A stretch of DNA of 64,000 nucleotides from Phycisphaerales bacterium. Its GTDB lineage: Bacteria; Planctomycetota; Phycisphaerae; Phycisphaerales; UBA1924. Below the pieces are notes generated by a model. That model was not told the origin of the DNA and ran no database searches. It saw only the letters and a program-made list of their open reading frames with translations. Shown one piece after another: positions 35,623 through 43,905 of the stretch. Every line of letters starts with the position of its first letter. The first letter of the stretch is position 1. The DNA lies in NCBI GenBank assembly GCA_035627955.1, contig DASPKU010000001.1, positions 434,001-498,000 of the forward strand, read 5' to 3'. A program made the position numbers and the translations under genes.

Positions 35623-36019
35623 CAGCCGCTCCCCTTCCTTGATGGCCCACCACGCCGGCAAGGGCCGAGGGCTCAGGATTCCCGGGAGGGCAGGCTTAGC
35701 CGCCAGTGATGCTCGGGGATGCTGCCGGGCTGCCCGCACGAACCGGGCCGCCTCTCAATCCTATTCGAATACAAGCACCAACAAGAGTCGCAAATCCTCG
35801 CTCTGCCTGCCGGTCCCTGATCCAACTCGCGATGCCCTCAGTTGCTCCAGCAGGGAGACGAAGCGCATCCCGCCAACGCCCGCGACCGATCTCTAATGAG
35901 CCGTTGCGGCCAACTGCTCGGCCAGAGTTGGTGACTCGGCGTGGTTCCGAAGCACTGGCCCTGCGACTTGACACACTGTTGACCGATCGCCTAAAACGTT
36001 TGTGCTGGGAGGGACTTAG
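35623..36019. other. Intergenic region between divergent response regulator genes
   Basis: No credible gene. It separates divergently transcribed receivers and must hold both promoters; an A/T-richer patch (ATTCGAATACAAGCACC) lies near 35760, but no box pair is convincing. Confidence 0.4.
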
Positions 36020-36442
36020 ATGAACTCGGATGTGCCGGGTGTTTTTCTAATCGATGACAGCCCACTCACCACAGCCTGGGTCTCCAAGATTCTGCGGGCG
36101 CGCGACGATGTGCGGTGGCTTGGGTCGGCAGCGTCCTGTGCCGAGGCGGAGTTAGGTCTCGCGGGGCAGAACCCCGACGTGCTGATCCTGGACCTGAAGA
36201 TCCCGGGTGAGAGCACCACGGGGTTCATCCAGAAGCTGCGTGCAGCGAGCCGGCGGCCATTCATTCTGATGTTGAGCGGCTACGTGACCTCCAACGACGT
36301 GCAGCGTGCGTTATCTGCTGGGGCTTGGGGCTACCTCGGAAAGGAGGTCGGGCCTGAGGAACTGGTCGAGGCGATTCACAAGACCGCCAGGGGTGAGGTG
36401 GTGTTCTCCGACTCCGCCCGCCGCGCCATCATGGACCTCTAG
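36020..36442 (+). CDS. Single-domain response regulator
   Basis: 140 residues from ATG 36020. The receiver has LIDDS, the aspartate in VLILDLKIPGE, LMLSGYVT and the lysine in GYLGKEVG. No output domain. Similar to the receivers at 32.3, 35.1 and 36.4 kb (RALSAGAWGYLGKE versus RAIAAGAWGYVSKE), so the group arose by duplication. It is convergent with the next receiver, and their stop regions overlap by four bases. Confidence 0.88.
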   Translation: MNSDVPGVFLIDDSPLTTAWVSKILRARDDVRWLGSAASCAEAELGLAGQNPDVLILDLKIPGESTTGFIQKLRAASRRPFILMLSGYVTSNDVQRALSAGAWGYLGKEVGPEELVEAIHKTARGEVVFSDSARRAIMDL

Positions 36443-36870
36443 GAGAGGGCGGCGACGTCGCGGATCGCACGAAGGACCGCGTCAATGGGCTGGTTCTTGG
36501 AGACCAGCGCCCATGCCCCCGCCTCGAGTGCCTGATTGATCGTCTCTGGGTCGTCGTAGCCGCTGTAGGCGAGCGTCTTGACGCCCGGAAACGCGTCCGA
36601 GAGTTCCCGTACTGCTTCCAGCGGCTCCTTCCCGGGCATGGTGAGATCGACCACCGCCACGTCTGGCTGGGTGCGACGCACCTCGTCCACGAGCTGATCG
36701 GCACAATCGATGCAGGCAACCATCTGCAGGTCGCCAGTCCGATCAATGGACAGACGAAGTACCTCCATGAGGTCGGCGTTATCGTCAAGGCAGAGGACGC
36801 GGATGGGCACGCCTGAATGTAGACCACCAGGCGAGCGGGCTGCTTTGGGTGCGCAATAAAGGAGATTCAT
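36439..36870 (-). CDS. Single-domain response regulator at end of stressosome operon
   Basis: 143 residues if ATG 36870 is used, which forms ATGA with the stop of the hybrid kinase; GTG 36810 would start directly at PIRVLCLDD and is also possible. Receiver motifs: LDDN, aspartate in VAVVDLTMPGK, TLAYSGYDD and lysine in LVSKNQ. No output domain. It is the last gene of a chain of overlapping genes starting with rsbR, so it probably takes phosphate from one of the two kinases upstream. Confidence 0.87.
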   Translation of the reverse strand: MNLLYCAPKAARSPGGLHSGVPIRVLCLDDNADLMEVLRLSIDRTGDLQMVACIDCADQLVDEVRRTQPDVAVVDLTMPGKEPLEAVRELSDAFPGVKTLAYSGYDDPETINQALEAGAWALVSKNQPIDAVLRAIRDVAALS

Positions 36871-38492
36871 CCGCGGCCAGCTAGCTTCGCCACCGCCCGA
36901 ACGAGGTCAGGGGCATCGATCGGCTTCGGGACGTGCGAGTGAAAGCCCGCGGACTGCGCGGCCGCGGCGTCCTGAGAGCGGGCAAGCGCGGTAAGGGCGA
37001 TCGCCGGGAGTGACCTGCCAGACCCGGTTTCCATTGCGCGCACACGGCGGATGAGAGCGTAACCATCCTGCTCGGGCATCCCGATGTCGCTCACGAGCAC
37101 GCCCGGCGACCCGCTTCGGATGGCCACCAGAGCGTCTTCGGCGCTGCAGGCCATGGTGACTGAAGCCCCCGCTTCGGTGAGGATGCGAGAGATGACTTCG
37201 CGTGCGTCGGGGTCGTCATCGACTGCAAGCACTTGAACACCGGCGAGGCTGGGCAGCGGTCCGGTGGGGACCGGGCGCGGCTCGGTCTGCATGCTGACCT
37301 TTAGTGGCGAAGGCGGAGGACGCGAGGCGCTGATGGGGAGTTCGAGAGTGAACGTTGAGCCTTGGGCCAAGCCGGGGCTGGTGGCTCGGATGCTGCCGCC
37401 GTGGAGCTCGGCCAGGCTCTTCACGACAGAGAGCCCAATGCCAAGCCCCGCATGGCGGCGGGTGGTGGAGGCGTCGGCCTGGCGAAAGCGGTCGAATATC
37501 GATGGCAGGAACGCGGGATCGATTCCCTCTCCGCTGTCGGTCACGCTGATCTCGTAGGTGTGCTCATCCGCCCGAAGGCGCACCTGGATCATCCCGGCGC
37601 GGGGCGTGAACTTCAGTGCATTGGTGAGCAGGTTCCAGACGATCTGCTGGATACGGGTGGGGTCCCCGATGATGGGCGACACGGGGGGCGTGAGCGTGCG
37701 CTCCAGCCGGATGCCCTTTGCGTCCGCGGCGAGCCGAACCGACGCGATCGCGTTCTCGATCACGGCGACGATGTCAACGGTCTGAACATCCAGCCGCATC
37801 TTGCCCGAGAGAATACGGCTCATGTCGAGCAGGTCTTCAACCAGCTGCAGCTGTGCACGCCCGTTGCGCTCAATGACCTCAAGACCCTTGGCAACCAGTG
37901 TGGCGTCATCAGGCTTGGGCTTGAGGATGCCGATCCACCCGAGAATCGCCGTGAGAGGTGTGCGGAGCTCGTGCGAGAGAGTGGCCACGAACTCGTCCTT
38001 GGAGCGGTCGGCCCGCTCGGCGCGTTCACGGGCGGCACGCTCCTGCTCGACGAGCCGCTTGAGCTGCTCTTCGGTGGCGCGGAGGCCGCGTTCGGCGGCG
38101 CTAAGACGGAGCATGGCGCCAACTGTGGCGACGAGGACGCCAGGGTCGATTGGCGCGGTGAGGTAGGCGTCGGCGCCACCTTCCAAACCGCGCACGCGGT
38201 CTGCAGCGCCGACGAAGGAGGCGGAGTTCTGGATGACGAGGGTTGAGGCGGTCTCGGCACTGCTCTTGATCTGGCGGCAAACCTCGATGCCGTTCATGTC
38301 GGGCAGCTTGACATCGAGCAGGACGACATCTGGCTTGCGGTCGCGGACCAGCGCGAGGGCTTCCTCGCCGCGGTTGGCCTCGATGACGTTGAACCCAGCG
38401 GAGCGGAGGATGCGCGTCTTGGCGTAACGGCCGGCGTCGTGGTCGTCCACGTTCAGGAGCAGGACGTCGGACTTGGCGGGCTGGGTGCTCAC
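36867..38492 (-). CDS. Hybrid histidine kinase REC-HisKA-HATPase-REC
   Basis: 541 residues. An N-terminal receiver (VDDHDAGR, aspartate in VVLLDVKLPD) leads through a coiled segment to HisKA with H-box SHELRTPLTAILGWI, then HATPase boxes (NLLTNALKF, DSGEGI, GLGIGLSVV) and a C-terminal receiver (VDDDPDAR, aspartate in VLVSDIGMPE). No membrane segment or sensor domain is present, so its input is another phosphorylated protein. It overlaps its upstream neighbour by four bases and its downstream receiver by four, which suggests an ordered phosphorelay in the stressosome operon. Confidence 0.92.
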   Translation of the reverse strand: MSTQPAKSDVLLLNVDDHDAGRYAKTRILRSAGFNVIEANRGEEALALVRDRKPDVVLLDVKLPDMNGIEVCRQIKSSAETASTLVIQNSASFVGAADRVRGLEGGADAYLTAPIDPGVLVATVGAMLRLSAAERGLRATEEQLKRLVEQERAARERAERADRSKDEFVATLSHELRTPLTAILGWIGILKPKPDDATLVAKGLEVIERNGRAQLQLVEDLLDMSRILSGKMRLDVQTVDIVAVIENAIASVRLAADAKGIRLERTLTPPVSPIIGDPTRIQQIVWNLLTNALKFTPRAGMIQVRLRADEHTYEISVTDSGEGIDPAFLPSIFDRFRQADASTTRRHAGLGIGLSVVKSLAELHGGSIRATSPGLAQGSTFTLELPISASRPPPSPLKVSMQTEPRPVPTGPLPSLAGVQVLAVDDDPDAREVISRILTEAGASVTMACSAEDALVAIRSGSPGVLVSDIGMPEQDGYALIRRVRAMETGSGRSLPAIALTALARSQDAAAAQSAGFHSHVPKPIDAPDLVRAVAKLAGRG

Positions 38493-40252
38493 GCTTCACC
38501 CCCACCCACGTGCGCGGTGAGCTGCTCGAGCAGCCAGTCTCGGCGGAGGGGCTTCATGCAATACGCGTCGGCCCCCAGCATGCGAGCCTTCGCCTCGTCA
38601 TCATTGGTCGTGACCACGAACACCGGCACGCCGGACAGCCTGGGGTCCCGCTTGATCTCGGTAAGCAGCCCCCAGGTGTTCTCCTGACCCAGCATCACGT
38701 CGAGCAGGATCGCCGCGGGCTTCCACTCCCGGAGTGATCGGCGGGCCTCGCTGACGTTGGGCACCGTCACGGCTTGGAAAGCCGTGCCCCGGAGGTACTT
38801 CTCGCACACCATCTGGTCGACGGGAAGGTCCTCGATGACGAGCACCGGCGCCTTCGCGGGGTCGCGGTGGATCACCACGGGGGGCATGTCGGGCTGTGGG
38901 CGCACGCCTTCGTACGAGGTTGGGACCGTCACCTGGAACGTGGAGCCCAGGCCCGGCTGGCTCTCGACACTCACGGATCCGCCCAGCAGTTCGGCGAGCT
39001 TCCGTGTGAGAGGAAGGCCCAGGCCGGTGCCGCGGTGCTTGCGTTGGAGGGGGCTGTCCACCTGCGTGAACTCCTGGAAGATAGTTTCCAGGTGCTCCGG
39101 GGGGATGCCGATGCCGGTGTCCTGGACGTGGAACGAGACGCGTGGCTCGTCGGGGCCGCCGTCGAGCGACGCCCACACCCGGACCTCACCGCGCTCCGTG
39201 AACTTCAGGGCGTTAGAGATGAAGTTGCGGAGGATCTGCGAGATCTTGGCTTCGTCAGTGAAGAGCGGCGGGAGGTCGTCGGCTTCCTGGAAAACGAGGT
39301 GGACGGAATCAGCGACGAGGAGAGGTCGGAGCATGCCTCGAAGGGCGCCGAACAGCTCTGAAACACGAAAAGTCGTAGGCCGGACCTCGACCTTGCCGGC
39401 CTCGACCTTGGCGAGATCGAGCAGGTCATTCACAAGGGCGAGCAGCTCGCGGGCCGAGCTCTCCATCAGTGTGACCTGCTTGGACTGTTCCTCGGTGAGG
39501 GGGCCGTCGATTTGGGCGAGCAGGATGCGGGAAATGCCGATGATCGAGTTCAGCGGCGTGCGGAACTCGTGGGACATGTCGGAAAGGAAGCGGGTCTTGA
39601 GCTCGTCTGCTCGCCGGAGGTGGTCGGCCTTGTCGTCCAGCTCGGCGTAGAGGGCGACCACGCCGCGGTTGGTGTCCTCAAGCTCGCCATTGAGGCGGCG
39701 GAGCTCCTCCTGCCGCTGCTGGAGCTCATCGAGGGCGGCGAGCAACTCCTGGTTCTGCTGCTGGACCTCCTCGAAGGCGCCGCCGGGCCGGTTGCGGGCG
39801 AGGTCGTCGGTGATGCGGGCGACCTCGCGCGGGCCGTAGTGCTGAGCCGTTCGGGGCAGGATCTTCTTGAGGGTGACCGTGGTGCCGTCGGTGGTGCTCT
39901 GGATGTCGAAGCCGTCCATCATGCGGCGGGTGCCGATGAGGCCCAGGCCCATACCGGTGGTTGACTGGTAGTTGCCCGAGAGGACGTGCTCGAGGTTGCG
40001 GATGCCCGGGCCCTTGTCGGATACGCGGATCATGAGCACCTGCGGGGGCGTGTTGCCCTCGAGGGAGAGCTCGACCTTTCCGCCCCGCGCGTAGCGGAAG
40101 GCGTTGCGGGCGAGCTCGGAGATGGCCGTGGCGATGCGGGTCTGGTCCTGCGGGTCGAACCCGATAAGGCCCGCGACCTGACGGCCGCGCTGGCGCGCGA
40201 GCACGACGTCGCGTTCGTCGCGGACGGCGACTGTGAGCAGGGGCAGGCTCAT
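38489..40252 (-). CDS. RsbT-like HATPase fused to hybrid histidine kinase
   Basis: 587 residues. Residues about 1-135 are an RsbT/RsbW-type ATPase (ISELARNAFRYARGGKVELS, DKGPGI, GMGLGLIGTRRMMD) without a histidine box. A coiled coil (EVQQQNQELLAALDELQQRQ) links this to HisKA with SHEFRTPLNSIIGIS, a second HATPase (NFISNALKF, DTGIGI, GTGLGLPLTRKL) and a C-terminal receiver with the aspartate in ILLDVMLG. This places a stressosome-type switch kinase domain in the same chain as a two-component kinase. It overlaps genes on both sides by four bases. Confidence 0.9.
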   Translation of the reverse strand: MSLPLLTVAVRDERDVVLARQRGRQVAGLIGFDPQDQTRIATAISELARNAFRYARGGKVELSLEGNTPPQVLMIRVSDKGPGIRNLEHVLSGNYQSTTGMGLGLIGTRRMMDGFDIQSTTDGTTVTLKKILPRTAQHYGPREVARITDDLARNRPGGAFEEVQQQNQELLAALDELQQRQEELRRLNGELEDTNRGVVALYAELDDKADHLRRADELKTRFLSDMSHEFRTPLNSIIGISRILLAQIDGPLTEEQSKQVTLMESSARELLALVNDLLDLAKVEAGKVEVRPTTFRVSELFGALRGMLRPLLVADSVHLVFQEADDLPPLFTDEAKISQILRNFISNALKFTERGEVRVWASLDGGPDEPRVSFHVQDTGIGIPPEHLETIFQEFTQVDSPLQRKHRGTGLGLPLTRKLAELLGGSVSVESQPGLGSTFQVTVPTSYEGVRPQPDMPPVVIHRDPAKAPVLVIEDLPVDQMVCEKYLRGTAFQAVTVPNVSEARRSLREWKPAAILLDVMLGQENTWGLLTEIKRDPRLSGVPVFVVTTNDDEAKARMLGADAYCMKPLRRDWLLEQLTAHVGGGEA

Positions 40253-41283
40253 GCGCCGCTCCTGACGACGACCACCGTTGTGTCGTCGCGGCCGCGGGAG
40301 TGGTCGCGGTAGATCGCCGCGGCGATGAGTGCAGGGTGTTTGCGGAGCAGCTGGGGCTGGCTGCTCACGGACCAGCGGGTGGTCACGCCGTCGGAGGCCA
40401 TGATGAGCACGCCGTCATCGGACCAGGGGTAGTTGAACTCGGTGCGGACCTTGGCTTCGAGGCCCAGGATTCCGCTCTGCGAGACCATGTGCCGCTCGCC
40501 GCCATCGCTGGCGAGCACGCCGGCGATGTTGCCGATTCCGCAGTAGGACACGGTGCGGCGGGCATGGTCGACAACGCAGACGGCGCCTGCGCCGCCGCGG
40601 GTTGAGCGCAGCGCCCCGTGTAAGACCTGCATCTGCTCTCCGGCGGCGCGGAGGGGGGACTGCTCAAAGGCGTCAATGCCCGCGCGCGCGGCCTCGGAGG
40701 CGGCGAGGCCATGGCCGAGGCCGTCGATGACAAGGACGGCCGTGAGGCCGCGTGAGTGGTGCACAGCCCATGCGTCCCCGACGTGCTCCTCGCCCTTGAT
40801 CGGCAGGTTCACGACGCCGACGCGGGGAGCGGTGATCGGCGAGGTCGCGAGGCGCGCGGGTGCGTTCCAGACCTCGGAGAGGATGATCGTGCCCTCGCCG
40901 GGCTTTGAGTAGATGTCGAATACCTGCGACTGCCGCTGCACCGCGCCGAGGCCATTTCCGGGGGTGCCCGCCGTCGAGTAGCCGTCGGAGAGGCTGCGCG
41001 GGATGTTCGCGATTCCTGGCCCCTTGTCGATAGAGAGGACCTCAAGGCCAAGGTCGGTCGAGGATGCCCCGCTGAGCGGGCGGAACAGCAGCTGGCCGCC
41101 ACCCGCGTGCTTGACCAGGTTGGTCGCCAACTCGGTGACGACGATCGCCACATCGCTCACGGCCTCCTCGGTGAGCCCGTGCCGCTGCGCGATGAGGGTG
41201 GCGTTGCGTCGCGCCTCGGCGACCTGGCTCTGGTCCTGCACAGGCTGTCCGTAGCTTCGCGGCACGCAGTACCTTACTTCCAC
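40249..41283 (-). CDS. HATPase plus SpoIIE-type phosphatase (RsbX-like)
   Basis: 344 residues. Residues about 25-140 are an RsbW/RsbT-like ATPase (VVTELATNLVKHAGGGQLLF, DKGPGI, GNGLGAVQRQ). Residues about 150-340 are a PP2C/SpoIIE phosphatase with metal aspartates in VIDGLGHG and DDGVLIMASDGV and the terminal GRDDTTVVVV. In Bacillus RsbX removes phosphate from the stressosome proteins RsbR and RsbS to reset the system; the same is inferred here. It overlaps rsbT by ten bases and the fused kinase by four. No membrane segment. Confidence 0.88.
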   Translation of the reverse strand: MEVRYCVPRSYGQPVQDQSQVAEARRNATLIAQRHGLTEEAVSDVAIVVTELATNLVKHAGGGQLLFRPLSGASSTDLGLEVLSIDKGPGIANIPRSLSDGYSTAGTPGNGLGAVQRQSQVFDIYSKPGEGTIILSEVWNAPARLATSPITAPRVGVVNLPIKGEEHVGDAWAVHHSRGLTAVLVIDGLGHGLAASEAARAGIDAFEQSPLRAAGEQMQVLHGALRSTRGGAGAVCVVDHARRTVSYCGIGNIAGVLASDGGERHMVSQSGILGLEAKVRTEFNYPWSDDGVLIMASDGVTTRWSVSSQPQLLRKHPALIAAAIYRDHSRGRDDTTVVVVRSGA

Positions 41284-41678
41284 TTGAACGCGGTAATGGT
41301 GGTTCCTTCGCCGACTTTGGACACAATGTCGAGCTCATTCATCAGGCGCTTGGACCCGCTCAGGCCAAGCCCCAGGCCATTTCCTGTGGTGTAGCCGTCT
41401 TTGAGGGCGAGGCTGATGTCGGGGATCCCCGGGCCCTTGTCCGCAAAGATCAGGCGGAGCCCCTTGCGCCCGGCGTTGGTTACAAGGTTGATGGTGACGG
41501 TGCCGCCGCCCGCATAGATCACCGCGTTGCGGGCCAGCTCGCTCGCGGCGGTCACGACCTTGGTCTGGTCCACGATGGAGAAGCCGACCTCGATCGCCCA
41601 CTTGCGGACGGCCTGGCGGATGAGAACGACCTCGTCGGGTGTGCGGACCGAAAGGACCTCACCCTTGCCGACGTCCAT
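41274..41678 (-). CDS. rsbT: RsbT-like switch kinase
   Basis: 134 residues from ATG 41678, chosen for AAAGGAG six bases upstream; GTG 41684 is the alternative. A single GHKL ATPase with SELARNAVIYAGGGTVTINL (N box), DKGPGIPD (G1) and GNGLGLGLSGSKRLMNE (G2). RsbT phosphorylates RsbS and RsbR in the stressosome and then leaves to activate an output partner. The gene begins inside the end of rsbS (20-base overlap), the conserved rsbR-rsbS-rsbT order. All ATP-binding residues are present. Confidence 0.92.
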   Translation of the reverse strand: MDVGKGEVLSVRTPDEVVLIRQAVRKWAIEVGFSIVDQTKVVTAASELARNAVIYAGGGTVTINLVTNAGRKGLRLIFADKGPGIPDISLALKDGYTTGNGLGLGLSGSKRLMNELDIVSKVGEGTTITAFKWK

Positions 41679-42045
41679 GGACACTCCTTTGGACGGTCGA
41701 GCCGCGGATCATGTCCATGCCGCGCTCAACGTCCAGGGCGGTGCGGACGCCGGGGAGGGACATCCCCAGCTCCACCAGCGTGATCGCGACCGCGGGGCGC
41801 ATGCCAACGACGACTGTGTCGGCGTCGAGCACGCGGGCCATGCCGGCGATGTTCGCGAGCATGCGGCCTATGAACGAGTCCACGATCTCCAGCGCGGAGA
41901 TGTCGATCAGCACGGCCTTAGCCTTGGTTTTACTGATCTTCTCGGTGAGATCGTCCTGTAATGCGAGGGCCATCTGGTCGTGCATGTCCACCTGCACGGT
42001 GACGAGCAGGCAGTCGCCCATCTTGAGGATCGGGATGCGGTCCAT
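41659..42045 (-). CDS. rsbS: RsbS-like STAS protein of the stressosome
   Basis: 128 residues, ATG 42045. One STAS domain with VLIDISALEIVDSFIGRML, where the serine corresponds to the known RsbS phosphorylation site (S59 in Bacillus), and the later MRPAVAITLVELG helix. RsbS forms the core of the stressosome with RsbR. It lies three bases after rsbR and overlaps rsbT. A basic tail after the STAS fold (RSVHGRRQG) is unusual but short. Confidence 0.92.
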   Translation of the reverse strand: MDRIPILKMGDCLLVTVQVDMHDQMALALQDDLTEKISKTKAKAVLIDISALEIVDSFIGRMLANIAGMARVLDADTVVVGMRPAVAITLVELGMSLPGVRTALDVERGMDMIRGSTVQRSVHGRRQG

Positions 42046-42048
42046 GGC

Positions 42049-42927
42049 TCAGGCCCCCGCGCCGGCAGCGCCGGAGGTGTAGCCGATCTTCTGACCGGTG
42101 CGCTCAAGGGCGACGCGGAAGGCGTCAGCGAGCGTGGCCTTGGTGGTGACGTTGCCCAGGTCCACGCCCAGGTGCACGATGGTCTGCGCGATCTGCGGGC
42201 GGATCCCTGAGATGATGCAGTCCGCGCCCATGAGCCGCGCCGCTGCCACCGCTTTGAGCAGGTGCTGGGCCACTAGCGTGTCCACGGTGGGCACACCCGT
42301 GATGTCGAGGATGGCGATCGAGGCGCCCGTCTCGACAATCCGCTGCAGCAGGTTCTCCATAACGACCTGTGTGCGGGCGCTGTCGAGTGTGCCGATCAGC
42401 GGCAGGGCGAGCACGCCGTCCCACAGCGTGACCACGGGGGTAGAAAGCTCCATGAGCTCCTGCTGCTGACGGACGATGACCTCCTCGCGGCCTTTCTGGT
42501 AGTACTCGGTGGTGAGCAGGCCCAGGCGATCGAGCAGCGTCGTTGCCTGCCACGTCTCGCGGGCGAGAGCGTCCACGTCCTTGCCAAACTCGTGGCGGAT
42601 CCGCGCGAAGAGCGGCTCCTTGAGCGAGAACACGAACATGGCGGTCTCGCCCGGGCTGAACCCCATCTTGGCCCTTCCACGCGAGAGCGTCGCGAGCTCC
42701 TCCCGGACCTCGGCCCAGGCGGGCGAATCGATGTCGGCGAGTTCGCCCGACTGCGCTGCCCGACGCATCAGCCCGATGAAGCGGCCGCTCTGCTCGCGGA
42801 GTTCGGTGTCCTTGATGAGGTCCCCGCGGTGGCGCGTGGCCGCGAGCTGGAGACGGACCCACTCCTGGAGCAGGTCGGCCTCATGCCTCTGAAGGACCTC
42901 AGGGAGCTTGCTCGATTGAGTGGGCAC
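42049..42927 (-). CDS. rsbR: RsbR-like stressosome sensor
   Basis: 292 residues from GTG 42927 with AGGAG eight bases upstream; the frame open to 43164 is not supported by that site. Residues about 1-165 are the helical N-terminal sensor region of RsbR proteins, often a globin-like fold, here without obvious haem ligands. Residues about 175-285 are a STAS domain with ILDITGVPTVDTLVAQHLLK, holding the threonine matching T205 of Bacillus RsbR. It should sense stress and be phosphorylated by RsbT. It is the first gene of the seven-gene leftward chain. Confidence 0.9.
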   Translation of the reverse strand: MPTQSSKLPEVLQRHEADLLQEWVRLQLAATRHRGDLIKDTELREQSGRFIGLMRRAAQSGELADIDSPAWAEVREELATLSRGRAKMGFSPGETAMFVFSLKEPLFARIRHEFGKDVDALARETWQATTLLDRLGLLTTEYYQKGREEVIVRQQQELMELSTPVVTLWDGVLALPLIGTLDSARTQVVMENLLQRIVETGASIAILDITGVPTVDTLVAQHLLKAVAAARLMGADCIISGIRPQIAQTIVHLGVDLGNVTTKATLADAFRVALERTGQKIGYTSGAAGAGA

Positions 42928-43233
42928 TTTGGGGACTCCTGCGTAGTTTCGATGCTCCCCCGTTGTGGAGGGCGGCATTCTACCCATGCGGCCCGGCGTT
43001 GATGCACAATGCCTACAGCGACGCGGTGCTCGGACCTCCGTGAGGCGACCGCGATGTGCGGGCCGCGAAAGTTCCATGGACCCCTGAGGAGAGCGGTATG
43101 CGTTATTGAGCTGAACGGGCCGGGATACCGCGCCCGTTGATCGAGCGTCGCTCGCGTGTTGCATCCGAGAATCCTGAGCTGAATCTGGTCGGTTCGCCTC
43201 ACCTCTGGCCTCGGCGGGGCCGATGCACTCTCA
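42928..43233. other. Divergent promoter region between rsbR and the RedB-like operon
   Basis: 306 bases with no gene. It must hold promoters in both directions, but I could not fix a clear -35/-10 pair on either strand. Confidence 0.4.
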
Positions 43234-43905
43234 ATGCACCCTGTTGGCGCTCCTATTCTGCGGAGATCGCGCGCGGCCGCCATACTCACCGCGATCTGGC
43301 TCGTTGGGCTCATCGGCGGCACCCTCACCCTTGCCGCCTACGAGCAGACGCCGAGTTCGGCCTTTGTTGCCAGTTACGGACCTGATCGGATCTCACAGGT
43401 TGCGCAGGCGGCGCTCCACCAAAAACTGAACAAGGACGGCCCGACACTGATCATGTTCGCACACCCGTTCTGCCCATGTACTCGTGCGAGCGTTGCAGAG
43501 CTCCACAAGCTCTGCTCGCGCAACCCGGGCGCGGCGGCGCATGTCCTGTTCTTCAGGCCCGAGAAGAGCGAGAAGTTGGAATGGGGTGACTCAGCGCTGC
43601 ACGAAGCCGCGCGAAAAATACCCGGCGCCACATTGGGCGAGGACCGAGATGGGCGCATCGCTGCATCTTTAGGAGTCTCGACTTCCGGCACGGTGCTGGT
43701 CCTCTCATCGGCGGGCCAGGTTCTCTTCGTTGGAGGCATCACAAGTGGTAGGGGGCACCAGGGTGACAACGCTGGAGCGGATGCGGTCGAGGCGGCCCTT
43801 CGGTCGCAAGCACCGTTCGTAAATCCAATGCCCGCCTACGGCTGCTCCCTCATCACGCCCGACTCTTGCGCCCGTTGCGACGCGGGCGAGGAGGCGGGAA
43901 CATGA
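43234..43905 (+). CDS. Membrane-anchored thioredoxin-like RedB-type protein
   Basis: 223 residues from ATG 43234. One N-terminal membrane helix (AAAILTAIWLVGLIGGTLTL) anchors a periplasmic thioredoxin-like domain with a FAHPFCPCTRASVAELHKL active site (CxC) and a terminal strand LFVGGITSGRGH. The C-terminus adds a Cys-containing tail (YGCSLI, SCARCDAG). RedB-type proteins of this form occur next to histidine kinases in planctomycetes, but their redox partner is unknown. It overlaps the membrane kinase (ATGA), suggesting that it supplies a redox signal to that sensor. Confidence 0.78.
   Translation: MHPVGAPILRRSRAAAILTAIWLVGLIGGTLTLAAYEQTPSSAFVASYGPDRISQVAQAALHQKLNKDGPTLIMFAHPFCPCTRASVAELHKLCSRNPGAAAHVLFFRPEKSEKLEWGDSALHEAARKIPGATLGEDRDGRIAASLGVSTSGTVLVLSSAGQVLFVGGITSGRGHQGDNAGADAVEAALRSQAPFVNPMPAYGCSLITPDSCARCDAGEEAGT

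Noticed and set aside
37362-38246. 294-residue forward ORF
   Set aside because: Antisense to the hybrid histidine kinase.
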